Source: CAZXEU01 sp964639665 (GTDB lineage Bacteria > Bacteroidota > Rhodothermia > Rhodothermales > Bin80). Taken from it: a stretch of 35,464 nucleotides of DNA. Each line of letters opens with the position of its first letter. The stretch's first letter is position 1. Location of the stretch: positions 1 to 35,464 of the forward strand of contig CAZXEU010000035.1 in assembly GCA_964639665.1 (NCBI GenBank). The letters are read 5' to 3'. This document shows positions 25,005 through 33,718 of the stretch, one piece after another. The position numbers and the translations under genes are program-made. Below the pieces are notes generated by a model. It was not told the origin of the DNA. It was given only the letters and a program-made list of their open reading frames with translations, and made no database searches.

Positions 25005-27290
25005 ATGCCAAGACTATTCCTGGGCAAGTTTCTGCTGCCACTGGGCCTGTTTCTCGCCGGCACCTTACATGCACAGGGTACGGAGCCCGTAACCGTAAGT
25101 GACCTGCTGCAAATCCGGCAGCTTAGTGATGTCACTGCATCACCGGACGGCAGATTTGTAGCCTACGCGGTACGCTCTGTCGTGGAGGATGAAGAGGACA
25201 AGCTGAGCTACCGGTCACAGATCTGGATCGTAGCGGCCCACGTTGCGGAAAGGCCGCGTCAGGTGACCTTCCACGAGGATGGCGCAAGCTCGCCTGCCTG
25301 GCATCCGGATGGCGACCGGCTGGCGTTCGTGCGCCGAATCGACGGCACGCCGCAGATCTTTGAGATCTCTATATACGGAGGCGAAGCCAGGCAGCTTACA
25401 CGGTTCGCGCATGGCGCGTCCTCACCACAGTGGGCCCCGACGGGCGAGAGGCTGCTCTTCTCTACAACGCTTACAACCAGTGAACTGGATTCGCTTGCCG
25501 GAATGGCACCATCCTGGTCAGATGAGCGGCCGGGGCGGAGCAGGAATGATGTTCGCGGCCAGAATCCGGATCCCGACGGCACGCTGGGTCAGGTAAGGGC
25601 ATGGCTCGCCGAGAATGAGGACGGGTCCAACCCGCGCGTCTTCACGCGCCTCAACCTGCAAGGCGAACTGGCGTTGGAGCCCGAGCCAAGGTTCCAGCAC
25701 TACTTCAGCCTGGAAATAGAACAGGGAGCGACGCGCCTCGTGACGAGGCGGCATTACGGCTTCAGCGGCGCGGAGTGGCTGCCGGACGGCAGGCAGATTC
25801 TGGTCAGCGGGTACCCGGAAGAAGCCGATCATCCCGATCGTGAACGTGACAGGGACATATTCCTGATCGACGTGGCAGACGGCCGCATGCAGCGCCTGCT
25901 GAACATAGAACAGTTCAGCCTCAGCAGCCCCAGGCTGTCTCCTGACGGCAATCAGGTCTCCTTCCTGGCCAGGGACCTTGATGATCCGGGCTATGCCCAG
26001 TCCGAGCTGGGGGTCTTTGCGCTGGACGGTCGCAGTCCGCCCGAGTTCCTGACCACGGGATTTGACCGGAATGTCGGCAGCGCGAGGTGGTCTTCGGACA
26101 ACTGGTTTTTGTACTTCACGGCGCCCTCGGGCGGAGGCTTTCCGCTCTTTAGGCTTGCGGTCAACGAGGGAAAGGTCGCGGTCAGCAATGAGCCCCTGGC
26201 TGAAGACGAGGAGGCGCCGGACAGTCTGGTGGCCGATAGCCTGGCGGCCGACAGTCTGGCAGCGCTTGCGCGAGATTCCTACCTGGCCGGTGAAGTAATC
26301 CGGAGGGGGCTGCAGGTCGAGCGGCTAACCGGTCTTGACCAGGGCATTCGCAGCTATGACCTGACGAGAGCCACGGCTTATTTCGTGCTGACGGAAGTGA
26401 CCAATCCGTATGAGCTGTACGCGTCTACCATGGATTTTGGCAGGCACAGGCCGATGAGTGATCACAATACAGGCTGGCTCCGCTCAAAGCGCATCAGCAT
26501 ACCGGTATCCTTTGCCGTAGAGAGGGAGGATTTCACCGTCCCGTATTGGGTCATGAACCCCGCGTTTCAGGAGCCGGGTCGCCGATATCCTGTTATGCTC
26601 GAGATTCACGGCGGGCCGGCCGCCATGTGGGGGCCGGGCGAGGCCACGATGTGGCATGAGTTCCAGGTCATGGCTGCTAAGGGATATGCCGTCGTATTCA
26701 GCAATCCTCGCGGTTCGGGAGGGTACGGGAATGCGTACCGGCGGGCAAACTACCAGAACTGGGGCGACGGACCGGCCTCGGATGTCCTGGCGGCCCTTGA
26801 GGACGCCATGCGGCGGCAGCGCTGGATGGATCCGGACCGGCAGGTTGTTACCGGGGGCTCTTACGCCGGATACCTCACGGCCTGGATCGTTTCGCAGGAC
26901 TCGCGCTTCAGGGCGGCGGTCGCCCAGCGCGGCGTGTACGATCTCGATACCTTTTTCGGAGAGGGCAATGCCTGGCGACTGATCCCTTCGCACTTTGGGG
27001 GATATCCCTGGGAGGAGGAAAGTGTGCTCAGTTACAACTCTCCGCTTACGCACGTGGACCAGATACGGACGCCGCTTCTAATCATGCATGCCGACAATGA
27101 TCTCAGAACAGGTGTGATCCAGAGCGAGGTCTTGTACAGAAGCCTCAAGGTCCTGGGCCGCCCGGTGGAGTACGTCCGCTACCCGGATGCCGGACATGAT
27201 CTTTCGCGATCCGGTCATCCGAAGCAGCGCATGGACAGGCTGCTGCGCATTTACGAGTTCATGGAGCGCTACGTGGGGCAGGGCCGGTAG
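25005..27290 (+). CDS. S9-family prolyl-oligopeptidase/dipeptidyl-peptidase-like
   Basis: A secreted serine peptidase, 761 residues. A signal peptide 'MPRLFLGKFLLPLGLFLAGTLHAQ' precedes a TolB/PD40-type propeller (about 30-470; 'SPDGRFVAYAVRS', 'WHPDGDRLAFVR', 'LSPDGNQVSFLA'). An alpha/beta-hydrolase domain follows from about 500. The triad is visible: Ser619 in 'GGSYAGYLT', Asp699 in 'HADNDLRTGV' and His731 in 'DAGHDLSR'. The nucleophile elbow has Ala where S9C enzymes usually have Gly (GxSxGG). A linker with three copies of a 15-bp unit lies at 26220-26264. The CPBP gene follows after 5 nt, so the two form an operon. It probably trims peptides in the periplasm or outside the cell. Confidence 0.93.
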   Translation: MPRLFLGKFLLPLGLFLAGTLHAQGTEPVTVSDLLQIRQLSDVTASPDGRFVAYAVRSVVEDEEDKLSYRSQIWIVAAHVAERPRQVTFHEDGASSPAWHPDGDRLAFVRRIDGTPQIFEISIYGGEARQLTRFAHGASSPQWAPTGERLLFSTTLTTSELDSLAGMAPSWSDERPGRSRNDVRGQNPDPDGTLGQVRAWLAENEDGSNPRVFTRLNLQGELALEPEPRFQHYFSLEIEQGATRLVTRRHYGFSGAEWLPDGRQILVSGYPEEADHPDRERDRDIFLIDVADGRMQRLLNIEQFSLSSPRLSPDGNQVSFLARDLDDPGYAQSELGVFALDGRSPPEFLTTGFDRNVGSARWSSDNWFLYFTAPSGGGFPLFRLAVNEGKVAVSNEPLAEDEEAPDSLVADSLAADSLAALARDSYLAGEVIRRGLQVERLTGLDQGIRSYDLTRATAYFVLTEVTNPYELYASTMDFGRHRPMSDHNTGWLRSKRISIPVSFAVEREDFTVPYWVMNPAFQEPGRRYPVMLEIHGGPAAMWGPGEATMWHEFQVMAAKGYAVVFSNPRGSGGYGNAYRRANYQNWGDGPASDVLAALEDAMRRQRWMDPDRQVVTGGSYAGYLTAWIVSQDSRFRAAVAQRGVYDLDTFFGEGNAWRLIPSHFGGYPWEEESVLSYNSPLTHVDQIRTPLLIMHADNDLRTGVIQSEVLYRSLKVLGRPVEYVRYPDAGHDLSRSGHPKQRMDRLLRIYEFMERYVGQGR
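26220..26264 (+). repeat. Three 15-bp units inside the S9 gene
   Basis: Three adjacent imperfect 15-bp units (26220-26234, 26235-26249, 26250-26264) each encode D-S-L-x-A. They lie in an acidic, Ala-rich linker ('EAPDSLVADSLAADSLAAL') between the propeller and hydrolase parts, so a change in unit number would keep the frame. Confidence 0.75.
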
Positions 27291-27295
27291 CGCAC

Positions 27296-28054
27296 GTGAA
27301 ACGCCGGCTTCGCCAGGAAACCGCCAGACTTGCCGGGGCCATAAGGGCGCTGGACGCCCAGACGGCTACCGTGCTGGTCCTGTACGTGGTTTTCATCATC
27401 ATCCAGTTCAAACTGGGCAGCCGCCGCTTCTTTCTTGAGCGCATCGGTGACGGAGATCTGAATTCCTGGGCATGGTGGTTCGGGGCTCAGGCCGTTACAG
27501 GTTTCGTCTTGCCCGTTATTGTGCTGCACCGGGTTTTCGGGCGGTCCCTGGGGGCCATCGGGCTCGGCGCCGGCGACTGGAAGTTCGCGGCCGTGGTAGT
27601 GGCGCTGTACTTGCCTCTTGTCATGGCGGGCACGTGGGTGCTTTCCGGTGACGTCGCGTTTCAGGCCAGCTACCCGCACTTTCGCGGCGCGACCCGAAGC
27701 TGGTCCCTGTTCGCCTCTTACCACGCGCTCTTCCTGCTTTACTGGATAGGGTGGGAATACCTCTGGCGCGGCTTCATGCTGTTCGGCACGGCGCACACGA
27801 TGGGCGCGTACGCTATCCTGATCCAGGCTATCCCGTTCGCGCTGCTGCACCTGCAGAAGCCCATTCCCGAACTTGCGCTATCGGTAGTAGGCGGCATTGC
27901 GCTTGGAGCGGTCTGCTGGCGCTGCAGATCCTTCTGGGTCGCCGTGCCCCTTCACGCGCTGCAAATGCTGTTCTTGGATTTCTGGTGCACGCTACGAATC
28001 CGGGCTGGAGTATCGGGAATCGGTTCTGCGGCCGTGTGGGAGCTGCTCAGGTAG
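27296..28054 (+). CDS. CPBP-family (CAAX-protease/bacteriocin-processing type) membrane protein
   Basis: An inner-membrane protein of 252 residues with about six to seven hydrophobic segments. The Abi/CPBP motifs are recognisable: motif 1 as 'WEYLWRGFML' (one Glu and the Arg kept; the first Glu of the usual EExxxR is Trp), motif 2 'FALLHLQKP' (FxxxH type) and a third His in 'PLHALQMLF'. Relatives are glutamic-type membrane proteases. Whether this one is active is uncertain given the reduced first motif. The start is GTG 27296, 5 nt after the S9 peptidase stop, so the two are probably made from one mRNA. It is convergent with the propeller gene on the right. Confidence 0.8.
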   Translation: MKRRLRQETARLAGAIRALDAQTATVLVLYVVFIIIQFKLGSRRFFLERIGDGDLNSWAWWFGAQAVTGFVLPVIVLHRVFGRSLGAIGLGAGDWKFAAVVVALYLPLVMAGTWVLSGDVAFQASYPHFRGATRSWSLFASYHALFLLYWIGWEYLWRGFMLFGTAHTMGAYAILIQAIPFALLHLQKPIPELALSVVGGIALGAVCWRCRSFWVAVPLHALQMLFLDFWCTLRIRAGVSGIGSAAVWELLR

Positions 28055-28120
28055 CCTGAGCACCGCATCGGCACATAGAGGCCTTTCGCGGCCCAGATTT
28101 CGGCATTTCCGACCGCGCCG

Positions 28121-29347
28121 TCATCCCGAACTCGGTGTCGACCCACCGCTTACGGTCAGCGGATATACTGCTACGATGGGTGCATCGAATTCGTCATGCT
28201 GAAGCAGGAGCACCCAGTCGGGCCCGGCATCCATCAGGATTGCACCTGCCGCAATTGTGAGACGGCGAATCCAGTTGCCGTCCGGGTCCAGGAGGTGCAA
28301 TTCCTGATCCGGCGCTCGCCACTCGTGCGTCGTTACCCAAAAGCTGCCGTCAGGCAACGAAAGGAGCCCTTCGTACGCGGGAAATCGATCCGGCAACCCT
28401 TGCCGGATGTCTGGCCAGCGGTCTCGCTCGAAGCTCTGTCGCTCCTCGGGCGAAGCGTAATCGGCAAGCCTGGCCTCCAGGAATTTGCGCACGTGGCCGC
28501 GTGTGACATTCAGGCTTGGTCCGCTCCAGCGAGCGATGCGACGGAGACTCCCGGTCCAGTCCACCTGTTGGAGGTCATAGTTGTCGGCCGACCCGAACCA
28601 TACCCCTGTGGGTGCGACTGCGAATACCATTTCTCGGCCCCACGTCTTTGGACTGTCGCCCCTTCCATAGTACCTACGTTCGCCCCCAGGAATTCCCGAG
28701 CGCAGGGTGACTACGCCATCACTCCTCTGCCAGTCAAGAGTCATCGTCCATCGATAGGTGTCCCCTTCGGCCACATTTAGTCCTTCCCATACTGAGACAA
28801 AGTCCGGCCAGGGAACAAAAACTAGCTCGCCGCCAGGTGTACAGGCCGGATCGCCGTACGGGTGCACGCCAAGCGCACCGACCGACCGCACGTCTGCCAC
28901 GCTGCCGTCCGGTTCGAGTTCGGTAATCCGCTCAAGAGCCCAGTCGAATACCGTGATCGGCGAACCCGGGCAATTGCGAAGCAACGTGAGTCCCTTAAAC
29001 TCCCCCGGACCCTCGCCCTCCTGACCGCTTGTCCACAAGTGGATTCCGTTGGCATCGAACAACCGCACTTCGTAGCTCTGCTCATCCGCCACGACTACGC
29101 TTCCGTCCTCCAGCCGAATCGCGCCTGTGACTTCGCCGAAGAGGTATTCCGGCGGACCGTCAAACATGCCAATCCGCAGTAGCGGTTCATCTGCCAGGAC
29201 CAGGTCTGGCTCGCGTGGAACACGGCTTTCAGCCACCGTCTGAAAGGCATGCGTCGTGGCAGGCATAGCGAAAAGCACAGCCAACAGAAATGTGCTCCGC
29301 TTGCCGAATGCCCTGATGCGGAAGCCGGAAGCGGCATCCGGGCTCAT
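28121..29347 (-). CDS. Exported six-bladed beta-propeller protein 1
   Basis: About 408 residues from ATG 29347. An earlier ATG at 29428 would add 27 residues that do not look like a signal peptide. The signal peptide is 'FGKRSTFLLAVLFAMPATTHAF'. Repeats of the form 'GAIRLEDGSVVVADEQSYEVRLFDANG' and 'LLSLPDGSFWVTTHEWRAPDQELHLLDPDGNWIRRL' are NHL/six-bladed-propeller blades. A conserved 'GEGPGEF' follows the first clear blade. Such proteins are widespread, secreted and of unknown role. It is convergent with the CPBP gene and divergent from propeller 2, with about 340 bp between the starts. Confidence 0.83.
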   Translation of the reverse strand: MSPDAASGFRIRAFGKRSTFLLAVLFAMPATTHAFQTVAESRVPREPDLVLADEPLLRIGMFDGPPEYLFGEVTGAIRLEDGSVVVADEQSYEVRLFDANGIHLWTSGQEGEGPGEFKGLTLLRNCPGSPITVFDWALERITELEPDGSVADVRSVGALGVHPYGDPACTPGGELVFVPWPDFVSVWEGLNVAEGDTYRWTMTLDWQRSDGVVTLRSGIPGGERRYYGRGDSPKTWGREMVFAVAPTGVWFGSADNYDLQQVDWTGSLRRIARWSGPSLNVTRGHVRKFLEARLADYASPEERQSFERDRWPDIRQGLPDRFPAYEGLLSLPDGSFWVTTHEWRAPDQELHLLDPDGNWIRRLTIAAGAILMDAGPDWVLLLQHDEFDAPIVAVYPLTVSGGSTPSSG

Positions 29348-29686
29348 CAAAACAGGTCCGACTGTTCTTCCTCGTGCTTGCCCAGGATTTGCGCATCCCA
29401 CGCCGTTCATAGTTGGTTGCCTATACATGTAGTGCTTTGCTAAGAGTCTTGCAGTTTACAACGCGAAGTTTGATGCAATGAGTGGCCGTGCCACGCCGCC
29501 AATCGGTCATGGCTCCTGCGACAAAGCCAAAGTCTCCGGCACCACGAGCTCAACACGTCGGATGCCAATTTGCTCCAATCTTTTCCCAACTTTGACTATC
29601 GTAGTCGCATCAAGGGAGCCGGTCAAACATCCGAAGAGTCGGTGTCCTCGGCACGTTTTAAACAATCGCAGTTTCTTGCAATTGAT

Positions 29687-30832
29687 ATGAATCGCGACCT
29701 GCATACCAAGCTACTGCAGGCTGTCGTGGCGGGCCTTGGACTGGTCATTTCGGTCGCCTATACTGGTGGAGGCCCCTGCGATATAGTCCAGGATGGGCTG
29801 CCCGCAATTCGGCTCGTCGAAACGCTGCGGATCGGCGACAAAACGCCAGAGGACGGCGTGATCTTCGGAGACATTGGCGGTCTCGTCGCAGTAGACGGCC
29901 AGGGTCGGATCTTTGTCGGGGAGCGTCAGGATCCGCAGATCTATGCCTTCACGTCCGGTGGGGAACTCATCCGTTCCATCGGAGAGGAGGGCGCTGGCCC
30001 AGGTGAATTCTCGCGCCTTTCTGGGGTCCGTATTGGCCCCGGCGATACGCTCTACGCCTTCGATTCCAGGGCAAAGCGGATTTCGGCAATTGATCCTGCC
30101 TCGCTGGCTTTGGCCCATACCACTACCGTGGCCTCGGACAAAGACACCCGGCCTGCCCGTGACCTGATCGGAGTGCATGAGGAGGGCTTCCTTGTTACGT
30201 ACGAGGACTTGCCGTTGCCGGGTACAGACTTTGAATCGGAACGCTTTGTGTACCTCAGATCGGTAGGGCGTAACGGGCAGCCCGCGGATGAGCCAATCGT
30301 CCGGGTACCGTCGAGCAAGTTTATGATGGTACAGAGAGAGTCCCGCTTCTTGGGCGTAGCCATGCCTTATTCGCCGTATCCGGTGATCTATCTGGCTCCG
30401 GACGGGCACATTTACTCGGGTTCAACCGAGTCTATCGCCGTCTCCGTCAGGGCAATCAGCGGTGCAGAGCGAAGATTCATTCTCCACGCCTTGGAACCCA
30501 TTCCGATAACAAGAAACGAGCTCGATGGGTGGATAGATCGGCGCTCCGAAGATGCGGCTGAGCAGCTCCGCAATTCCAATTTGAATGAGACCAAGCCGGC
30601 CTGCTCCACATTCGTTGCCGATGACCACGGCAGGATCTGGGTAAGACGTACATTGGCGGATTCCGATGCGGCCGCTGCTCAGTGGCTGGTGCTTGACGCT
30701 CAAAGCCGCAGGGTAGGCGAGGTAGCATTGCCTACTTCGGTCACCCTGGAAGTGGTTATTGGCAGAAGGGCTTATGCCGTCGACGAGGGAGACGAAGGCC
30801 TTACGCTCGTGGTCTATGCGGTTGCAGAGTAG
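29687..30832 (+). CDS. Exported six-bladed beta-propeller protein 2
   Basis: 381 residues. ATG 29687 places a hydrophobic segment ('LLQAVVAGLGLVISVAYTGGGPC') at the N-terminus. Cys31 lies in a lipobox-like position but without the usual L-A/S-G/A-C context, so lipoprotein status is only possible. Blades such as 'GGLVAVDGQGRIFVGERQDPQIYAFTSGGELIRSI' are followed by the shared 'GAGPGEF'. Later blades ('FVADDHGRIWVRRTL', 'WLVLDAQSRRVGEV') complete a likely six-bladed fold. No catalytic site is recognisable. There is no Shine-Dalgarno. It is divergent from propeller 1 and convergent with propeller 3. Confidence 0.83.
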   Translation: MNRDLHTKLLQAVVAGLGLVISVAYTGGGPCDIVQDGLPAIRLVETLRIGDKTPEDGVIFGDIGGLVAVDGQGRIFVGERQDPQIYAFTSGGELIRSIGEEGAGPGEFSRLSGVRIGPGDTLYAFDSRAKRISAIDPASLALAHTTTVASDKDTRPARDLIGVHEEGFLVTYEDLPLPGTDFESERFVYLRSVGRNGQPADEPIVRVPSSKFMMVQRESRFLGVAMPYSPYPVIYLAPDGHIYSGSTESIAVSVRAISGAERRFILHALEPIPITRNELDGWIDRRSEDAAEQLRNSNLNETKPACSTFVADDHGRIWVRRTLADSDAAAAQWLVLDAQSRRVGEVALPTSVTLEVVIGRRAYAVDEGDEGLTLVVYAVAE

Positions 30833-30953
30833 CTACGAGGTTGTTCTGCGGTTCCGTGTGGCCGAGTGTCATGCGGCAGTGTTGCACTAAGACCGGCCTA
30901 CGGAGGTCATTTCAGGCGCGGTTGGGGCACCGTGAAATGCGCACTCGCCGCCG

Positions 30954-32291
30954 TCATTGCGCCGGGCCGGACACGATTGGCACCAAATGGCACGATTTGA
31001 ACAGCTCGTTCAAATGCCCCGAAATCAGCGGCGTGCTCGCAACAGCCACGACTCGACGTATCCCTTCCGGCAAACGCCTCACAGCCACGTAGGGCGCGCC
31101 CTGGTCGCCAGTTCCCACAAATGCGACGAGGCCGTTCGGACCAAAGGCCGTAGGCATCGCGGTGGAACCGGGCTCGTGAGTGCCTAGATAGTGTCCATCC
31201 GAAGAAATAAGATCAATAAGTCTGGCATCCGGCCCTTCATCGCCCCGGTGAAGGACCCATATTGTGCCTTCCCAGCTCGTCCTGAGGTTGATAATCACCG
31301 GGATCTCGTGATAAAACTCCATGGCCTCAATCTGGCCGCGGCGGAATTCGATCATTCTCTGTCGCAGCGGGTCGCCGCCCCCATCTCCGAGATCTTCCAG
31401 CTGCCGCTCAATCTCAGAGGTTCTGATGCGGCTTGTCACGGGTCGAGGCAGAAACGGGCGATTCAGGATCCGGGTCACAGCGCCGCCTGGTACAACGAAT
31501 TTGATCGCGTAGGAAGAGGAGTCGGTGTACACTATGGCCCCGTTCGGAAGCACGCCCGCTCTGAGCCGAGGCTTGAATCCATCCGGATCACCGGGCGGCT
31601 TCCAAGCGGCGGCAACAGAGTCGATGCCAGCCTGACTGCCGCTCAGATTGTAGCTCAAGACATACCGCACCGAGGGTTCCGATGCCTCGTCTTCCGACCG
31701 GGGCGCCGTACGAGCCAAAGAATTGACCTCCGTCGTGGAAAGAATCCGGTCCATTTCGGGGAACGCCTGGAGGCCACTGATCAACATAAAGTCCATCTGG
31801 CTGTCTCGAAACGGAATCGTGCGTTCGAAGCCACCGTCCGCACGGAATAGAGTAAATCCCAACTTACCTGGGTCGTAGACGGCCACTCGTCCGTCCCGCA
31901 TCACGGCGAACTCCAGCGCGGCCGAGGTGCTGCTGCCAAACTCACCGGGGCCTTCACCTTCCTCAATGAATTGGCGTACCAGATTGGCTTGCAGGTCAAC
32001 AACGTAGATCCGAACCGCTTGCGTGTCCAGGATGTAGAGGTTTCCGGCCGCGTCGAAGCCGACGCCGGCAATATCGCCGAAAGTATCCCAGCCATTCCCA
32101 TCCACCGAGCCCAACCGGTAGACATCCTCGAAGTCGGCGGATAAAGGTCGATTTTCGGCTGGCAGCTCGATCATGTTCTGAGCGGCCGCAGATCCGGCTG
32201 ACGCGACAAGTAACGTCATAGACAGCGGGACCAAGGCGCTCGTCATGGTACGCACCTTCTGCGTCCGAATTGCCTTCCTGGTCATGCTCAT
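30954..32291 (-). CDS. Exported six-bladed beta-propeller protein 3
   Basis: About 445 residues. A clear signal peptide ends 'SAGSAAAQ'. The start could be ATG 32291, 32285 or a later one (near 32246). The blade pattern is 'IAGVGFDAAGNLYILDTQAVRIYVVDLQANLVRQF', followed by 'GEGPGEF', as in the two neighbouring propellers. The C-terminus carries about 33 residues after the usual last strand ('YVAVRRLPEGIRR'), ending 'IVSGPAQ', possibly an extension from loss of an earlier stop. It is convergent with propeller 2, 121 bp apart. The function is unknown. It resembles the other two in layout, which suggests an old duplication, but pairwise identity looks low. Confidence 0.83.
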   Translation of the reverse strand: MSMTRKAIRTQKVRTMTSALVPLSMTLLVASAGSAAAQNMIELPAENRPLSADFEDVYRLGSVDGNGWDTFGDIAGVGFDAAGNLYILDTQAVRIYVVDLQANLVRQFIEEGEGPGEFGSSTSAALEFAVMRDGRVAVYDPGKLGFTLFRADGGFERTIPFRDSQMDFMLISGLQAFPEMDRILSTTEVNSLARTAPRSEDEASEPSVRYVLSYNLSGSQAGIDSVAAAWKPPGDPDGFKPRLRAGVLPNGAIVYTDSSSYAIKFVVPGGAVTRILNRPFLPRPVTSRIRTSEIERQLEDLGDGGGDPLRQRMIEFRRGQIEAMEFYHEIPVIINLRTSWEGTIWVLHRGDEGPDARLIDLISSDGHYLGTHEPGSTAMPTAFGPNGLVAFVGTGDQGAPYVAVRRLPEGIRRVVAVASTPLISGHLNELFKSCHLVPIVSGPAQ

Positions 32292-32315
32292 CCGTTGTCT
32301 TGTCTGCGGGGCCAA

Positions 32316-33185
32316 GCCCCGTGGCTCCTTTGATCAGCTAAAAACGAATCCCTAAACGCTATTCGCTTGGTCAATTTAGCGAATGAGTCCGTTTGTCGGC
32401 AGCCTGGACTGGTGAGATTTCCCGACTGGCCCGGTCCAATGCCGGCACGCTTGGCGGGCCGGTTGCTCGAGCTGCCGAGGCAAACAGGAAGTAATCCCGC
32501 AGGGTCCGGCGATTGACGAACAGCGGCAGGGTTGAATATGCGTTTTTCGTCACGGTGCGACAATCCCAAGATAACTCTCGCCAACTTGGGACCCCGTTAT
32601 CGCCCGAAGCTTGATTCAAAGAAGAGGGGACGGCGCCATTGCCAGACACCGCGCCTCGGTGCGCGTTTGAAAAGTACAATCGTCATTTCCGGTGCCCGCC
32701 TGGAAGATGTGCAGGGTTACATTTAGGGGGCCCGGTTTTGAGAGGGATGCACTTGGAGAACCAAAGCGCGAATGGGCATAAGCGAATACAGAAGGGTTAT
32801 ACAGCCGGTCACGAGTTAGATCGGCTTGCAATTGGAACCGGGATGTTGTAGTACGGCCGCTCTGTGCCTCGACCATTGTATCGCTGCCGCCGCATCGCCC
32901 TTTTGCAGTTGCGGAGATTGCAAGACCCGCCAGGGCCTTTGGGGCGGGCGCGATAAAGGGTTATCGGGCGTTACGAATCGGGCTACAAGGAGTCCATTGA
33001 GTTGGAACAACTCGGCATCAAGCCAGGGTCTGGCCGGATCGCCGTATAACCGTGTGGAGGCGTTTTCAGGCGACAGAGCAGGATAGCACAGCGTACCCAC
33101 TAATCGGAAAATGCGGATCTGTTCTCGCCGGGAGGATGTTAGTCCTCGTAACGTGGCAATCGTACACTGCCATGGAGGCCGAGTC
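32316..33185. other. ~870-bp stretch with no recognised gene
   Basis: This lies between the propeller 3 start and the antitoxin gene. I find no reading frame with recognisable motifs on either strand. The long minus-strand frame from 33502 to 32816 is mostly the antisense of the antitoxin. A perfect palindrome GAGTTGGAACAACTC sits at 32999-33013. Base composition is lower in GC and less regular than in the core genes to the left, which suggests acquired or decayed DNA. The promoters of the antitoxin and of propeller 3 must be here, but I cannot place them. Confidence 0.5.
33174..33178 (+). promoter_or_regulatory. Strong Shine-Dalgarno before the antitoxin
   Basis: GGAGG lies 7 nt before ATG 33186 and decides the start over the in-frame ATG at 33111. 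Most native genes in the window lack such a site. Confidence 0.7.
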
Positions 33186-33524
33186 ATGAGCGTGAAAATC
33201 GGACTACGACCGGTGCATCCGGGAGAAATTCTGCGCGATGAACCGGCAGAGCTGGGCATGTCCGCCAGTGCTCTTGCAAAAGCTCTGGATGTGCCCGCAA
33301 ACAGAATAACAGATATTTTGAGAGGGTGCCGCGGCGTTTCAGCGGACACGGCCCTGCACGTTGCCGAGTTCTTTGGTACTTCGGCACAACTTTGGCTTAA
33401 TCTGCAATGTACTTTCGAATTGCGATCCGCTGAAATCGCTGCGGGCGACAGAATTAGGAAGAGCGTTGCGAGATTACAATCCAGATTGACCAAATTCGAC
33501 ACGCCTGCACGGTTCGCTGGATAA
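33186..33524 (+). CDS. HigA-family antitoxin / XRE-type regulator
   Basis: 112 residues of the HigA/VapI antitoxin family: 'LRPVHPGEILRDE' at the N-terminus, a helix-turn-helix ('MSASALAKALDVPANRITDILRG') and 'TALHVAEFFGTSAQLWLNLQ' after it, all standard. In type II systems HigA neutralises the mRNA interferase HigB and represses its own operon. The usual order is higB directly upstream, overlapping or a few bases away, but no HigB-like sequence is visible in any frame upstream or downstream. It is therefore an orphan antitoxin, or a system with a non-homologous partner. The strong Shine-Dalgarno and its place beside IS debris suggest horizontal origin. Confidence 0.9.
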   Translation: MSVKIGLRPVHPGEILRDEPAELGMSASALAKALDVPANRITDILRGCRGVSADTALHVAEFFGTSAQLWLNLQCTFELRSAEIAAGDRIRKSVARLQSRLTKFDTPARFAG

Positions 33525-33718
33525 TGAGAGGATCAGGAATTTGCTTGGATTGGCGGCTTGAGACGCTGAACGCTAGTCCCAGATGCTTTCGACGGCCGAC
33601 TGGGGACTGGAGGTGCCCGATAAAACGTTTGAGTCGGCAGTTCCCTGCTTCAAGACTGACGCGATACGACAAACCCTGATCCAGCTCGCGACTCGGCATT
33701 AAAGTGCAGCCGCCCCAT
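33525..33718. other. Gap downstream of the antitoxin
   Basis: About 190 bp with no supported gene. Minus-strand frames here have no recognisable motif. Together with the relic to its right it makes about 350 bp of probably decayed sequence between the antitoxin and the IS21 remnant. Confidence 0.4.

Noticed and set aside
29711..30409. 232-codon minus-strand frame opposite propeller 2
   Set aside because: It is antisense to a propeller with clear blade repeats.
33100..33185. HigB toxin tail upstream of the antitoxin
   Set aside because: None of the three frames shows the HigB C-terminal pattern.
32816..33502. 228-codon minus-strand frame
   Set aside because: About half of it is the antisense of the HigA antitoxin, and the rest shows no recognisable motif. 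I treat the region as unassigned.
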